32,553 nt of DNA from Ectocarpus siliculosus (taxonomy: Eukaryota > Sar > Phaeophyceae > Ectocarpales > Ectocarpaceae): NCBI GenBank assembly GCA_000310025.1, contig FN648410.1:227450-260002 (forward strand), in the 5' to 3' direction. The notes beneath the pieces were generated by a model. That model saw nothing but the letters and a program-made list of their open reading frames with translations. It was not told where the DNA came from and ran no database searches. Numbering within the stretch: position 1 is the stretch's first letter; every line of letters starts with the position of its first letter. Below, piece after piece: positions 10,894-19,418 of this stretch. Made by a program: the position numbers and the translations under genes.

Positions 10894-11217
10894 GACAGAT
10901 ATTTCTATTCCCATTGATCCCTCCTCTCTTGAGCGACAGGGTGGGTGGGTGGGAAATTCGATCAAGTCCCAAACGAAAACTCTTTTCTCTCGCTGCTGTT
11001 TTGCTGCACTGCCTTTGCGGGCGATGCAACGTTTTTCCCTTCGAGGTCCTCGGCTTTGCAAGGATCCCAAAAGCTTCTGCCAACCTCTCTCTCTTCTCTG
11101 TACCCTGTACATAGCTGTACCTCCGTGTACCCTTTTTTGTCTCTCGCCGCTCTTTCACGAAATTTCCGGAACGCTTCCACAAACCACGGATTCACGGTTA
11201 TACCGAATCCATCGTTG
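10894..11217. other. Spacer between fold-back copy 2 and repeat copy B
   Basis: It contains a GGGTGGGTGGGTGGG stretch near 10939 and C/T-rich sequence. No gene is recognised. Confidence 0.4.
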
Positions 11218-11393
11218 TGTGATTTGCTCAAGAAATTTGGATTATTAGAAAAAGCGACAAGAAATCGGAAACGCAAAAACCAAGAAATGTCAAAACCAAA
11301 ATCCAACCTATGAGCCGAACCATTGTCTTCCTCTTGGACTCACTAGGTATCACTTATCGGGCCAACCCGACGTCTATGCCCAGGTCATATCCC
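11218..11393. repeat. 176-bp direct repeat, copy B
   Basis: This is the partner of 9403-9578. It begins just downstream (in minus-strand sense) of the DIRS recombinase stop at 11442, where a terminal repeat of a DIRS/Ngaro-like element would be expected. Confidence 0.8.
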
Positions 11394-11441
11394 ATTGCGC
11401 GGCCCGATATTCGGCGCTCTTGTCCACGCTATTTCTCCCCT

Positions 11442-12195
11442 TCAACTAGACTCTAGTGCGCGCGATACATAATTAGCGCCTTCGCCTCCTGCCCTAACGT
11501 ACGTCATAAAGGCTCCTGACTTCCACCTCCCCGCCCTCTGAATGTAAATAACCGATGCGCCCTGCTTTGCTAGTTGCGTCGCACCACCTATCCTCCCTGA
11601 ATGTAGCGCAAAGTGCATTGGGTTTTCTCCTACTCTTCTTGCCATGTCTCTCAGCACTGTTGTTGCTTCCGACCTCGACACTACTGCCCACCGTCCCTGC
11701 TTGACCGACTGCATGAGCGGCGCGGTACTTCCTAACTCTGGGTGCACGTCAAGCAGATTCAGCAAATTTTCTAGCGCCCCCATCTTCTCAACCATCTGTC
11801 CCACTTCCTCGTCCCGCATTACTCTCTCTCTCTCGTCACTACCGCGCCTCGCCTCTTTTGGTCCATTTTCGATGCACGAAAAGTCACTTCTACTCTGTCT
11901 GCCTGCCTTCTTTCTTCCCACGCTAGCCGACACGATCCCTCGAAGAATACGAGGTTCCCTCTCGTGAGACAAAATCGGCGTGTACTAAGCCGTTGTGGTA
12001 GGCCCACAGCTCAGACGCTCGGCACAGCAAGAAATACGAGAGAGCGATCCCCATCCACGTCACTAGTCTGAAAACATCCGTCTGCGCTCTTTCTCTCCCC
12101 GCTATAATCATCGGCACGGTGAGCGGTTGCCTTACCAACGGTTTCGTCTCTGCCCTCGCATGCAGTCTGTCTATTGCGTTCCCAACAGCTACCAC
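11442..12195 (-). pseudogene. Tyrosine recombinase catalytic domain (DIRS), frameshifted
   Basis: In DIRS elements this enzyme inserts the circular DNA intermediate. The first catalytic Arg is in LLCRASELW in the frame 12195-11923. The remaining residues are in the frame 11972-11442: H-x-x-R in HSGRIGG, the Trp of AGRWKS and the nucleophile Tyr of FMTYVR. All catalytic residues are therefore visible, but they lie in two frames because of a frameshift near 11925-11975. The stop at 11442-11444 follows a short tail about 20 residues after the Tyr, a normal length for the family. Confidence 0.85.
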
Positions 12196-12629
12196 TCTGA
12201 AGTGCGACGTGGGCAGCTCCCAGCCTGCATACAGTTTATGGAATTACTTGATAGCCGCGAGGTACCCTTCACCGTTTGGCTCTGGTTCTTGTACACTAAA
12301 CCCCTCGACGCCATAAACACAGTCGGCCCTCTCACTGCGCTATCCACACCGTCCTCCTGGTACAACCATGGACTCAAATTCGCTTTAGCTCTTTCAGCTG
12401 TCCACGTGTCCCACTTGCTGTGGTATCCCTTCAGCGTGCTCGCGTTCAGGGAGCCGTGCTCCATTATCCTGAGGAGCCTTTCGCCTTCATCGCTCGTTCC
12501 CTTCATCCCGTGTTCGCTTCCTGTACTTGAACACGTTAGAGTCATTACACCTTCTTTAGTTATTTTGCTCATCATTCTCGTCTTTCTCTCATCACTTCTT
12601 CTCTTTACACGCTTGCCATGCGGCTCCAT
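12189..12629 (-). pseudogene. Recombinase N-terminal (core-binding) region of the DIRS element
   Basis: The segment ERLLRIMEHGSLNASTLKGY followed by HSKWDTWTAERA resembles the SAM-like core-binding domain that precedes tyrosine recombinase catalytic domains. It lies in the expected place between RNase H and the recombinase but in a different frame from both neighbours. The assignment rests on position and the short pattern. Confidence 0.6.
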
Positions 12630-13957
12630 ACGAGGACATCCATTCTTTGGTTCCAGAGTTTCTCCTGCAGTATCATTTCAATTAGCTCTCTTCCGGTGTC
12701 TCCGATGTCTTGCATTCGCCAGTTATCATCATGCGTGAGTCTTTCCACATTGACTTCTACGTCCTCTGACTTCCATCTAGATATCTCGTCCGAGAGGGTA
12801 TTCTCGCGTCCCGGGATGTGTTTCGCCACGTGACACCATCCGTTCTCAATCTCCATGCGACAAAGCAGTCTCTCGAGCCCCCGCATCTGTTCACCCATGA
12901 TACCGCCGACACATTGTCTCCCCTCATCATGATAGCTTGTCCGTGTTGCGTCGGCTTTTCTCCCACGACCATTAGGACCACCCAGCATGTAATTATCATT
13001 CCGAGCAATTCTAGCGCCCATCTCCATAAGTCTAGGTCTCCGTGGAACTCCCAACCGAGACGTACCTGCCTCTTCTCTCTCGACGGTCTGTTTGTCTTGT
13101 CGTGTAGGCCGGTGAGGCGTAAGAGGCGCCATACGAAATATTTCCCCGCCCTCATGACATATGACTGGTTCCAGAGTTTTCCCGCCATACTCAGGACTTC
13201 TTGCACACTGGCGAATTCTCTGGTCTGTGGCCAATCGTTCTCTAGCGCGGTCCTTATCGTGTCGATCCTCTCACGTGTTGTCGCGATCGTCATTTTATGG
13301 GGGTCTATCGTGTGTCCGAGATATTCCACTTTCGTGTTCCAGTCTGTGCTTTTCTTCGGGGCGAGAATGGGCGTTTGGCCCGCCTCTGCTGGCCCGACGA
13401 GTCTCACACAGTCAGACGCTAATGACGCGGAGGCTACCAGCGCTGAAGCGTCGTCTGGCGCATGTCGTACTTTCAGTAAAGCGAATTCGTCTACGTACAC
13501 CCCGCACGAGAAATCATCGTGTGGTCCGCCTCCGTCATGCGGTTTCACGTTGGCATCTCGGGGCACTCGGGCGGGTGGTCCGTCTTCCCACGGCTCGACT
13601 ATTTTTACATGTGACATCATTTCGATCCCTTCGTCTACTAGTTGTACGTTGTGTACGTTGGTGTTGCGGTGTGAGTGTTCAGCAGCGGACGCCATGACTC
13701 CCCAAAAACCGGGTGAACCTGCCCATCCAAACGTCAGTCCGAAGTCGGCGACTAGTCTCCTATCCCACAGCAGAATTTTTGTGCATCGTCTGGCGCAACT
13801 CTCACGCTTCGGTAAGCGCTGTTCACGTCCGCCGTGGACACTAGTATCCTCTTGTCAGGCCATAAGACTCTCAAGCGCGTTAAATCAGAAAGGAAAGCAG
13901 GTAGAGTCTCTCCGCACAAACAGTCGGGTACTTCTCCTGTTACCGTATCCACGTTGA
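12605..13957 (-). pseudogene. Reverse transcriptase and RNase H remnant of the DIRS element
   Basis: Motif A (ADVNSAYRSVRV, near 13825) is in the frame ending at 13752. One indel in an A run near 13787 separates it from the next frame, which carries FGWAGSPGFWGVMASA (motif B region, near 13710), YVDE (motif C, about 13490) and VEYLGHTID. The catalytic YVDD box reads YVDE. RNase H retains RGDNVSAVSW and, after another frame change, HIPGRENTLSDEISRW, but RWALELLGM joins two parts that are normally separated by tens of residues, so the first RNase H Asp block is deleted. Confidence 0.85.
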
Positions 13958-14061
13958 CTCCTCCCTTGTGTCCGCGCAGTAGTTTGGGGTCACAAGAACA
14001 ATCGTTGGTGATTCTGATTTTTTTCCTACCGCAGCTCCTAGCGGCGATATGCGAACGCCCT

Positions 14062-14252
14062 TCATGCGAGCTGCGTCGCTACGTTAAATACGAGGCATCT
14101 GTTCTGTTCGACGTCGTCTATCAGCTTCTTCCACACCATTTCCGTGTGGGCGTCTATCGTACTGTGACTTCCGTATCGGAGAGCGCTCTCGAGGTTAGAC
14201 GGGCTGTCGTGGGCTTTTGCTGGCACCCGTTGTCTACGACGTCTATGAGATT
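14062..14252 (-). pseudogene. Pre-RT conserved segment of the DIRS element, interrupted
   Basis: The segment SALRYGSHSTIDAHTEMVWK with KLIDDVEQNRCLVF is the block that precedes RT in this DIRS group. Its upstream coding continues not into the Ty3 LTR but into the sequence beginning at 29490, in the same frame. The frame ends with TGA soon after VATQLA, and the next RT part is in another frame. Confidence 0.75.
14249..14252. repeat. Target site duplication of the Ty3 element, left
   Basis: GATT directly precedes the 5' LTR and directly follows the 3' LTR at 29486-29489. A 5-bp duplication AGATT is possible if the LTR is taken to end one base earlier. Confidence 0.85.
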
Positions 14253-14561
14253 TGTTATGGTATTTGGAGGTAGACATGTGATCGTGGTTGATCATGGTTA
14301 TTTGGCGCCGTCGGATGATAAGACGTGACGTCATGCTAGATCAGGGCTTTATGCCGAGACATGTGCCCTTCTGTTCAGTGTGTGCGTACAGGCGATCTAT
14401 GATCGCGTGTGCGTGGGATATTGTGAGTTGGCTTGGAAAGCGTTAATCAAGAGAAAGAGAACAACGGAAAGCAACAACAACCTGCTACTGTGGTCGGACA
14501 AGAGAGTTCCACACAGCTCAAAGGTGATTGATTCTGAAGGAAGGGGTCAAAAACCATTACA
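14253..14561 (+). repeat. 5' LTR, 309 bp
   Basis: It begins TGTTATGG and ends CATTACA. It matches 29177-29485 without gaps; I count two transitions (G/A in GGCGCC(G/A)TCGG and T/C in ACATG(T/C)GCCC). It contains TGACGTCA at 14326-14333 and a short perfect hairpin GCGATC-TAT-GATCGC at 14392-14406. Confidence 0.97.
14326..14333. promoter_or_regulatory. TGACGTCA palindrome (CRE/ATF-type site) in 5' LTR
   Basis: The octamer is the consensus for CREB/ATF-type bZIP dimers and is preserved in the 3' LTR at 29250-29257. Its use as a stress-response promoter element is inference, since an eight-base match can arise by chance. Confidence 0.4.
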
Positions 14562-14562
14562 C

Positions 14563-14580
14563 TGGCGTTGTTGGTTTTGG
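14563..14580 (+). promoter_or_regulatory. Candidate primer-binding site
   Basis: TGGCGTTGTTGGTTTTGG begins one base after the LTR, the usual place for a site complementary to a tRNA 3' end (TGG pairs with the CCA tail). The matching tRNA was not identified. Confidence 0.45.
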
Positions 14581-14682
14581 TCGTGTTGCTTGATTCTTGC
14601 GTTCAATTGATTTTGATTTTTCGCTTTTTTGCAGTCTGCTGAATAGCGGCAAGCAAGGTAACAGCCTTGGCCCTGCTTCGGC

Positions 14683-15633
14683 ATGTCGGCTCCTGATGAG
14701 CCGCGAGGTAGCAGCGACTCTGCTGTCTCGACCCCGGTCCCTTTGTCGCCGCACGACACTCCTGATGATGATGATTCGCATGCTTCGCGTAGCTCGCTCG
14801 GTGTTGATGAGGATTCGCCGAATGCCTTCTTGCATGTTCGCGGTCGGACTTTTCAGCAGCAGCAGCAGCAGCCACGATCGCGATCGCAGTTCGGACGCAC
14901 GTTAGCAGACGTAGACTCTCAGGAAGATGATGTTGCACGATCGCACACTGAAGGCCTTGGTCGCGCACCGCGCTCCAGGTCTGTGCCCTCTCGTGATTCA
15001 GCTCGCCGCTGGTCATCAGATGTGGCACACCGCCTTGAGACACCTGCAGAAATGCAGATGCGCTCGGTGGTTCAACGCGCACACTCACACCCCGCAGCCA
15101 TATCCGAACACAGCAAAAATGTGCCGGAATTGGATGGTGAAGGCTCTCGCTCTCCGAGTTTGATTGAAGCCTCACGCACGCACACGAATGAAGCTCACAG
15201 CTCCATTGTGCGCGTGTCGGACGCCCCCAATGGCGCGGTCGAGTCTAGTACTCCTGCCCCTGGTAGCCCAGCTGTCGCTGTCGGCATGTTTGAACCTCAG
15301 AGTTTGAATTATTCCGACGCCAGCCCGGCTGCATCCCATTCCGAGCGCGGATATGTGCCGAATGTGGATAGTGTTGGCTCTCACTCCACGAGTTTGATCG
15401 ATGCCTCACACACGCACTCGATTGGAGTTAGCAGCTCCGTCGAACGCACGTCAGAACGCACCAGCGGAGCGGTCGCCTCGAGCGATTCTGCCCCTGGTCT
15501 CGCTGTCGCAAGCCCCCGAGAAACTATCAAACGTTCTCTCGGCTGCATGCCGACACCCCTTCTTTATCGCATTCCGAGAACACCACAAATGTTTCGGAGA
15601 TGGATGGAGATGGCTCTCGCTGGCAAAGTTTGA
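14683..15633 (+). CDS. N-terminal Ser-rich extension of gag, part 1
   Basis: The ATG at 14683 is the first good start after the LTR and is probably the real polyprotein start. The 316 residues are hydrophilic and disordered-looking, with DTPDDDDSHASRSS and a six-Gln run at about 14855. Two degenerate repeats of about 60-75 residues are seen, each with SE..x..VP..D..GS.S.SLI(E/D)AS.TH, and a third copy continues in the next frame from about 15570. The true reading frame therefore shifts near 15490-15570 and the stop at 15633 is not a natural end. No enzymatic domain is seen. Confidence 0.6.
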   Translation: MSAPDEPRGSSDSAVSTPVPLSPHDTPDDDDSHASRSSLGVDEDSPNAFLHVRGRTFQQQQQQPRSRSQFGRTLADVDSQEDDVARSHTEGLGRAPRSRSVPSRDSARRWSSDVAHRLETPAEMQMRSVVQRAHSHPAAISEHSKNVPELDGEGSRSPSLIEASRTHTNEAHSSIVRVSDAPNGAVESSTPAPGSPAVAVGMFEPQSLNYSDASPAASHSERGYVPNVDSVGSHSTSLIDASHTHSIGVSSSVERTSERTSGAVASSDSAPGLAVASPRETIKRSLGCMPTPLLYRIPRTPQMFRRWMEMALAGKV

Positions 15634-16178
15634 GAGTCACTGCGACCTCACAGCAGTCGGATACACTGAGATCCGCTGATGGTGAGACACCGCAAGCCAC
15701 CAGCGGCGCCTTTGCGTCCAGCAACCCTGCCCCGCTTGGTGCCGCGCATGATGCACGCGACGCTGCACTTGTGTACCCGCGTCCACAATCACGTGAATAC
15801 ACAGACAGCGAATATGTTCCGACTGGCAACCATGCTTCTGCCTCTGTCCGCACCGATGCAATTGCAGGCAGAGACGTAGAACCTGTATCTAGTGTATCTT
15901 TACCCGCCGTAGACGAAGATCGTACCCCTACAGCAGTCCCTCCTCTCCCATTTGGGCCCACACGCGTGCAAACTACGAGTATGCCTGTTGGTAGACGGTC
16001 ACGGCGTCTAGCTGGTAAACCACCATCTGGCACTCTCGATCTAACACGGTCAACGGCCGCTCCAACGCGTCCTGTACCTGCCCATGAAATTACCGAAAAA
16101 CGACTACACCCAGTTGTACCCCATGGTATGGTAATGCAATCTCGTCTGTTGGACCTTCACCCAGCTGACCGGCTCTAA
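15568..16178 (+). CDS. N-terminal extension of gag, part 2
   Basis: The frame continues the repeat series with HSENTTNVSEMDGDGSRW, so it belongs to the same protein as 14683-15633 and is out of frame by an indel. It is Ser/Thr/Pro-rich, with a basic patch VGRRSRRLAGKPP. It ends at TAA 16176 just before the 25-residue repeats, whose reading lies in another frame, so this stop also looks like the result of an indel. An independent start at ATG 15600 is unlikely. Confidence 0.55.
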
Positions 16179-16181
16179 TGA

Positions 16182-17201
16182 GCATGGTTTGCAGCAGGCT
16201 CGCCCTTACCCTTCGGGGTATGGTTCGCAGAGCCCCTCGCTCACCGATCCTACGGGATTTGGTTCGACGCGAAACCCACCAAGCTCACCGGCTCTAATGA
16301 GCATGGTTTGCAGCAGGCTCGCACTTACTCTTCGGGGGATGGTTGGCAGAGCCCCTCGCTCACCGATCCTACGGGATTTGGTTCGACGCGAAACCCTCCC
16401 ACCGACTCACAGGGGTTCGGTGCGGAGCCCTCGCTCACCGATCCTACGGGATTTGGTTCGACGCGAAACCCTCCCACCGACCCACAGGGGTTCGGTGCGG
16501 AGCCCTCGCTCACCGATCCTACGGGATTTGGTTCGACGCGAAACTCTCCCACCGACCCACAGGGGTTCGGTACGGAGCACACGCTCACCGGTCCTTCGGG
16601 ATTTGGTTCGCAGCACATGGCGCTCACCGGCTCGAATAAGCTTGGTTCCGAGCCCCAGCACGCCGGCCCTGCGGGGTACGGTCTGCCATACCAGCAGCAA
16701 GGGCTGTTGCTGAACCCACCACTGTCCATCGCTAGAGGTGGTTATGTGGTACCGCCCCCGGCCCAACCGTCATACAGCCAAATGGCGCAAGGACCGCCGG
16801 ACCTCAGCCTCCGAACGGGGGATGAATTGTTCCTTGACATTCCGGTGTCCAACTTCGCGCACATGCACCAGCAGGCCTTCACGGAAGCATGCAGGATACC
16901 AGTCACCAAGGCGGCTACAGTGCTGACGACGATGTTAGAAAGCTCGGAGAGACCTACGGTCACTCTCCGTGAATTCATGCATCACGTCGCTCATGCCCCC
17001 ACGGTAGACGCCCCGTTAGTCGAATTGGTAACGCGTCTTCTGCACGGGCTCAGAGGAGGTTACGCTAACCTTACAGGTGGCTACCGCCCGGCGGAGGTCA
17101 ACTGGTACCTTTCCGCCTTCGACAACACCAACGACTTGTGTTTCCGCAGCGCTCGCCAAACTGGCGGAGCGTCTGGACCAACCCCTGACAGCCGCACGTG
17201 A
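16182..17201 (+). CDS. Gag repeat region and pre-core
   Basis: This stretch encodes Gly/Pro/Thr-rich repeats followed by a Pro/Gln linker and a folded-looking stretch (FLDIPVSNFAHMHQQAFTEA, then TLREFMHHVAHAP). The first repeat reads correctly in the frame of 16189 and later ones in the frame open from 16182 to 17201, so another indel lies near 16260-16310. The ORF stops at 17201, while the gag core continues in a different frame from about 17145 (AALAKLAERLDQPL). No ATG is available near its start, which supports its being an internal part of gag. Confidence 0.6.
   Translation, partial: AWFAAGSPLPFGVWFAEPLAHRSYGIWFDAKPTKLTGSNEHGLQQARTYSSGDGWQSPSLTDPTGFGSTRNPPTDSQGFGAEPSLTDPTGFGSTRNPPTDPQGFGAEPSLTDPTGFGSTRNSPTDPQGFGTEHTLTGPSGFGSQHMALTGSNKLGSEPQHAGPAGYGLPYQQQGLLLNPPLSIARGGYVVPPPAQPSYSQMAQGPPDLSLRTGDELFLDIPVSNFAHMHQQAFTEACRIPVTKAATVLTTMLESSERPTVTLREFMHHVAHAPTVDAPLVELVTRLLHGLRGGYANLTGGYRPAEVNWYLSAFDNTNDLCFRSARQTGGASGPTPDSRT
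16240..16608 (+). repeat. 75-bp tandem repeats in gag
   Basis: The string CTCACCG(A/G)TCCT starts at 16240, 16359, 16434, 16509 and 16584: one 119-bp spacing, then three spacings of 75 bp (25 codons). The encoded unit is LTDPTGFGSTRNPPTDPQGF followed by GAEPS. The array is nearly homogeneous, so it is recent or kept by conversion. Confidence 0.9.
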
Positions 17202-18661
17202 TGACAGGCAAGTACCGTTGTTGGGTGATGTTGCAGCCAGCGACCACTCATTGATGTCACGCAACGATGCATTCGTAGGCCATAACGCCCAACCGTTGTC
17301 GTCAACGACTGCTCGTGCTCGCCAAGTAGAGATAGAAAAGGCTGAAGCGCTTGCAGACGCTGCACGAATCAGAGAGATCAGTGCGAAGTTCATCAAGACG
17401 AAGTTTAGGGATATTCGTATACAACCATCGATCCCTTGGCCGGCAAACCTGAAACAGGCAGTGCCGCAGTTGCTAGATTCTATCAAGGCTGCAGCCTTAG
17501 ATGTCTTGCAACAGGCTGACCCATTCATCGATTTTGACAAATCCGATACGTGGGTTCGCGGGTGGGAAAACCCGCTGAAGAAAGCCATCATTAACGCCGT
17601 ATCCCCAAACAAGCAAACCACTGGTGACCTTATCAGCTCTATCAATGGTATGTTTGTGCAGGTGAAGCAGCGTATGGACGACGGTATGAACGGAGGAGAA
17701 GCTTTCAAGCACCTTCTTCGTCTGATCGCGTCCCACTTCAAGCATGAAGACCGTGGAGACGCCTTGACAACGCTGAATGCGTTCGGTGTTCCCAATGGAA
17801 CTACGTTTGGAGAATTTTTGCGACAGTATCGTACTGCCGTGAACAACATCACGCACTATTCCAGTCGTTTTAGCCTTAACGAGACTTGGATTGTCGGGAT
17901 CACAAGGAATAAGATCAACGACCAGTTTTCTGTGATGATGTCTGACTGTTTTCCGGGTGCAAAGCGTACCGCTGCAGAACCCTACAGTAGTCTGGATGAG
18001 ATGTGGCGAGTGCTGAATGAGTTCACGACCTCTAAGGTTAAGGCAGAGAATGGCGAGCAATATGCTGCGCTCTCGCTTAGTGGATTATCGTTGCATTCGC
18101 AAGGCGGTAGTCGTTCTCAAGGACGTTCGACGACGCAATCGCAGCAGCCTTGGAGCTCCCAGGGAGCACGTGGCAAATCGGTCATGCGTGTTAAGGCAGA
18201 GCCAATTCATGATGTGTTTTGTGTTAGCTACGATGCTTGGCCGCTGGCCACCGATGATCATTGGGAGACAGTGCATGCTGTTGTTTCCAGTGGTTTCAAA
18301 CGTCAACTCCCCCCCCTTTGGACACCACTCCTTAGGACTAGAGCTGACCGAGCACAAGCGTTCAGCGCGAATGCTGGCCGTTGTTTAAACTGTCACGGGT
18401 CTGGCCACTCCATCAAACACTGTGAACAGCCTTTCACCAATGCTAGTGGTGTTCTGAACCCAGATTTAGGTGCACTGACTGATGGTGATGACACGTTTCG
18501 CCTGCGGCAAGAGCGCTTGCGGTCCTGGAGGACTAAGCCTGCGACTGCCACAACACACGGCTCACGCAACTCGAATGGCCAACAAAACCGGCGCCGTTCA
18601 CACAGACCAGCTCATAGAGTTCAATACGCTGGTAACGCTCCCAACCCGCAACAATACACTC
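17137..18661 (+). CDS. Gag capsid core and CCHC zinc knuckle (left of scaffold gap)
   Basis: The frame is open from before 17137 with no ATG; it continues the preceding gag frame after an indel near 17140. A helical capsid-like region with the retrotransposon-gag pattern TTFGEFLRQYRTAVNNI lies near 17810, preceded by GGEAFKHLLRLIASHFK. The nucleocapsid knuckle CLNCHGSGHSIKHC (C-x2-C-x4-H-x4-C) lies at about 18382-18423. The protein packages element RNA into cytoplasmic particles. The frame runs into the run of N at 18662. Confidence 0.85.
18260..18661 (+). repeat. Left copy of duplicated contig end
   Basis: These 402 bases recur right after the N run at 18762-19164 (403 bases). I see one C-run length difference (8 versus 9) and one substitution (CCCAACC versus CCAAACC). 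They are the overlapping ends of two contigs that were scaffolded without being merged. Confidence 0.93.
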
Positions 18662-18761
18662 NNNNNNNNNNNNNNNNNNNNNNNNNNNNNNNNNNNNNNN
18701 NNNNNNNNNNNNNNNNNNNNNNNNNNNNNNNNNNNNNNNNNNNNNNNNNNNNNNNNNNNNN
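18662..18761. other. Scaffold gap of exactly 100 N
   Basis: The round 100-N placeholder lies between two copies of the same 402/403-bp sequence. The true gap length is almost certainly negative, meaning the contigs overlap. Confidence 0.97.
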
Positions 18762-19370
18762 ATTGGGAGACAGTGCATGCTGTTGTTTCCAGTGGTTTCA
18801 AACGTCAACTCCCCCCCCCTTTGGACACCACTCCTTAGGACTAGAGCTGACCGAGCACAAGCGTTCAGCGCGAATGCTGGCCGTTGTTTAAACTGTCACG
18901 GGTCTGGCCACTCCATCAAACACTGTGAACAGCCTTTCACCAATGCTAGTGGTGTTCTGAACCCAGATTTAGGTGCACTGACTGATGGTGATGACACGTT
19001 TCGCCTGCGGCAAGAGCGCTTGCGGTCCTGGAGGACTAAGCCTGCGACTGCCACAACACACGGCTCACGCAACTCGAATGGCCAACAAAACCGGCGCCGT
19101 TCACACAGACCAGCTCATAGAGTTCAATACGCTGGTAACGCTCCAAACCCGCAACAATACACTCAGACGTGGCATCAACCGCCACCACAGGGCCTGCTGC
19201 AATCTAGTGCACCAGCCCAACAGCACACATTGGTAGCATACCAGCCTCATGCAGGTACTGCTCCAGCGTCTGCCACACACGCGCAGCCGGCGTTAAGAAT
19301 CAACAGCCGACTCCCCGTAGACTCCAACCCAAATGCCCGCACTCCTGGAACGTATAATGCTGGTAACTGA
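18762..19370 (+). CDS. Gag nucleocapsid and C-terminal tail (right of scaffold gap)
   Basis: It repeats the zinc knuckle and then continues past the left copy with a Gln/Pro/Ala-rich tail to TGA at 19368-19370. When the duplicated overlap is counted once with the 8-C version, this frame is the direct continuation of the gag core frame. The next ORF (19419 onward) is in the same frame after this TGA and a TAA at 19416, so gag and protease are separated only by two stops. Confidence 0.8.
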   Translation: MGRQCMLLFPVVSNVNSPPLWTPLLRTRADRAQAFSANAGRCLNCHGSGHSIKHCEQPFTNASGVLNPDLGALTDGDDTFRLRQERLRSWRTKPATATTHGSRNSNGQQNRRRSHRPAHRVQYAGNAPNPQQYTQTWHQPPPQGLLQSSAPAQQHTLVAYQPHAGTAPASATHAQPALRINSRLPVDSNPNARTPGTYNAGN

Positions 19371-19418
19371 CAGCCCAACGGCGGCTTGTCGTTACTCCCC
19401 GACCCGCCGATGGCATAA

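Larger units (their letters stand above)
11395..14252 (-). mobile_element. DIRS-type retroelement, 3' part (RT, RNase H, tyrosine recombinase), broken
   Basis: Read on the minus strand, the order is a conserved pre-RT segment, reverse transcriptase, RNase H remnant, core-binding domain and tyrosine recombinase. This is the DIRS-order arrangement, which uses a recombinase instead of an integrase. It is cut at 14252 by the Ty3 insertion; the pre-RT reading continues across the insertion into 29490. At least five frame changes and an internal RNase H deletion make it non-functional as written. The right-hand coordinate is the exact insertion point; the left end is approximate. Confidence 0.85.

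Noticed and set aside
12818-13957. 379-codon plus-strand frame
   Set aside because: It is antisense to the DIRS RT and RNase H region, whose motifs are all on the minus strand.
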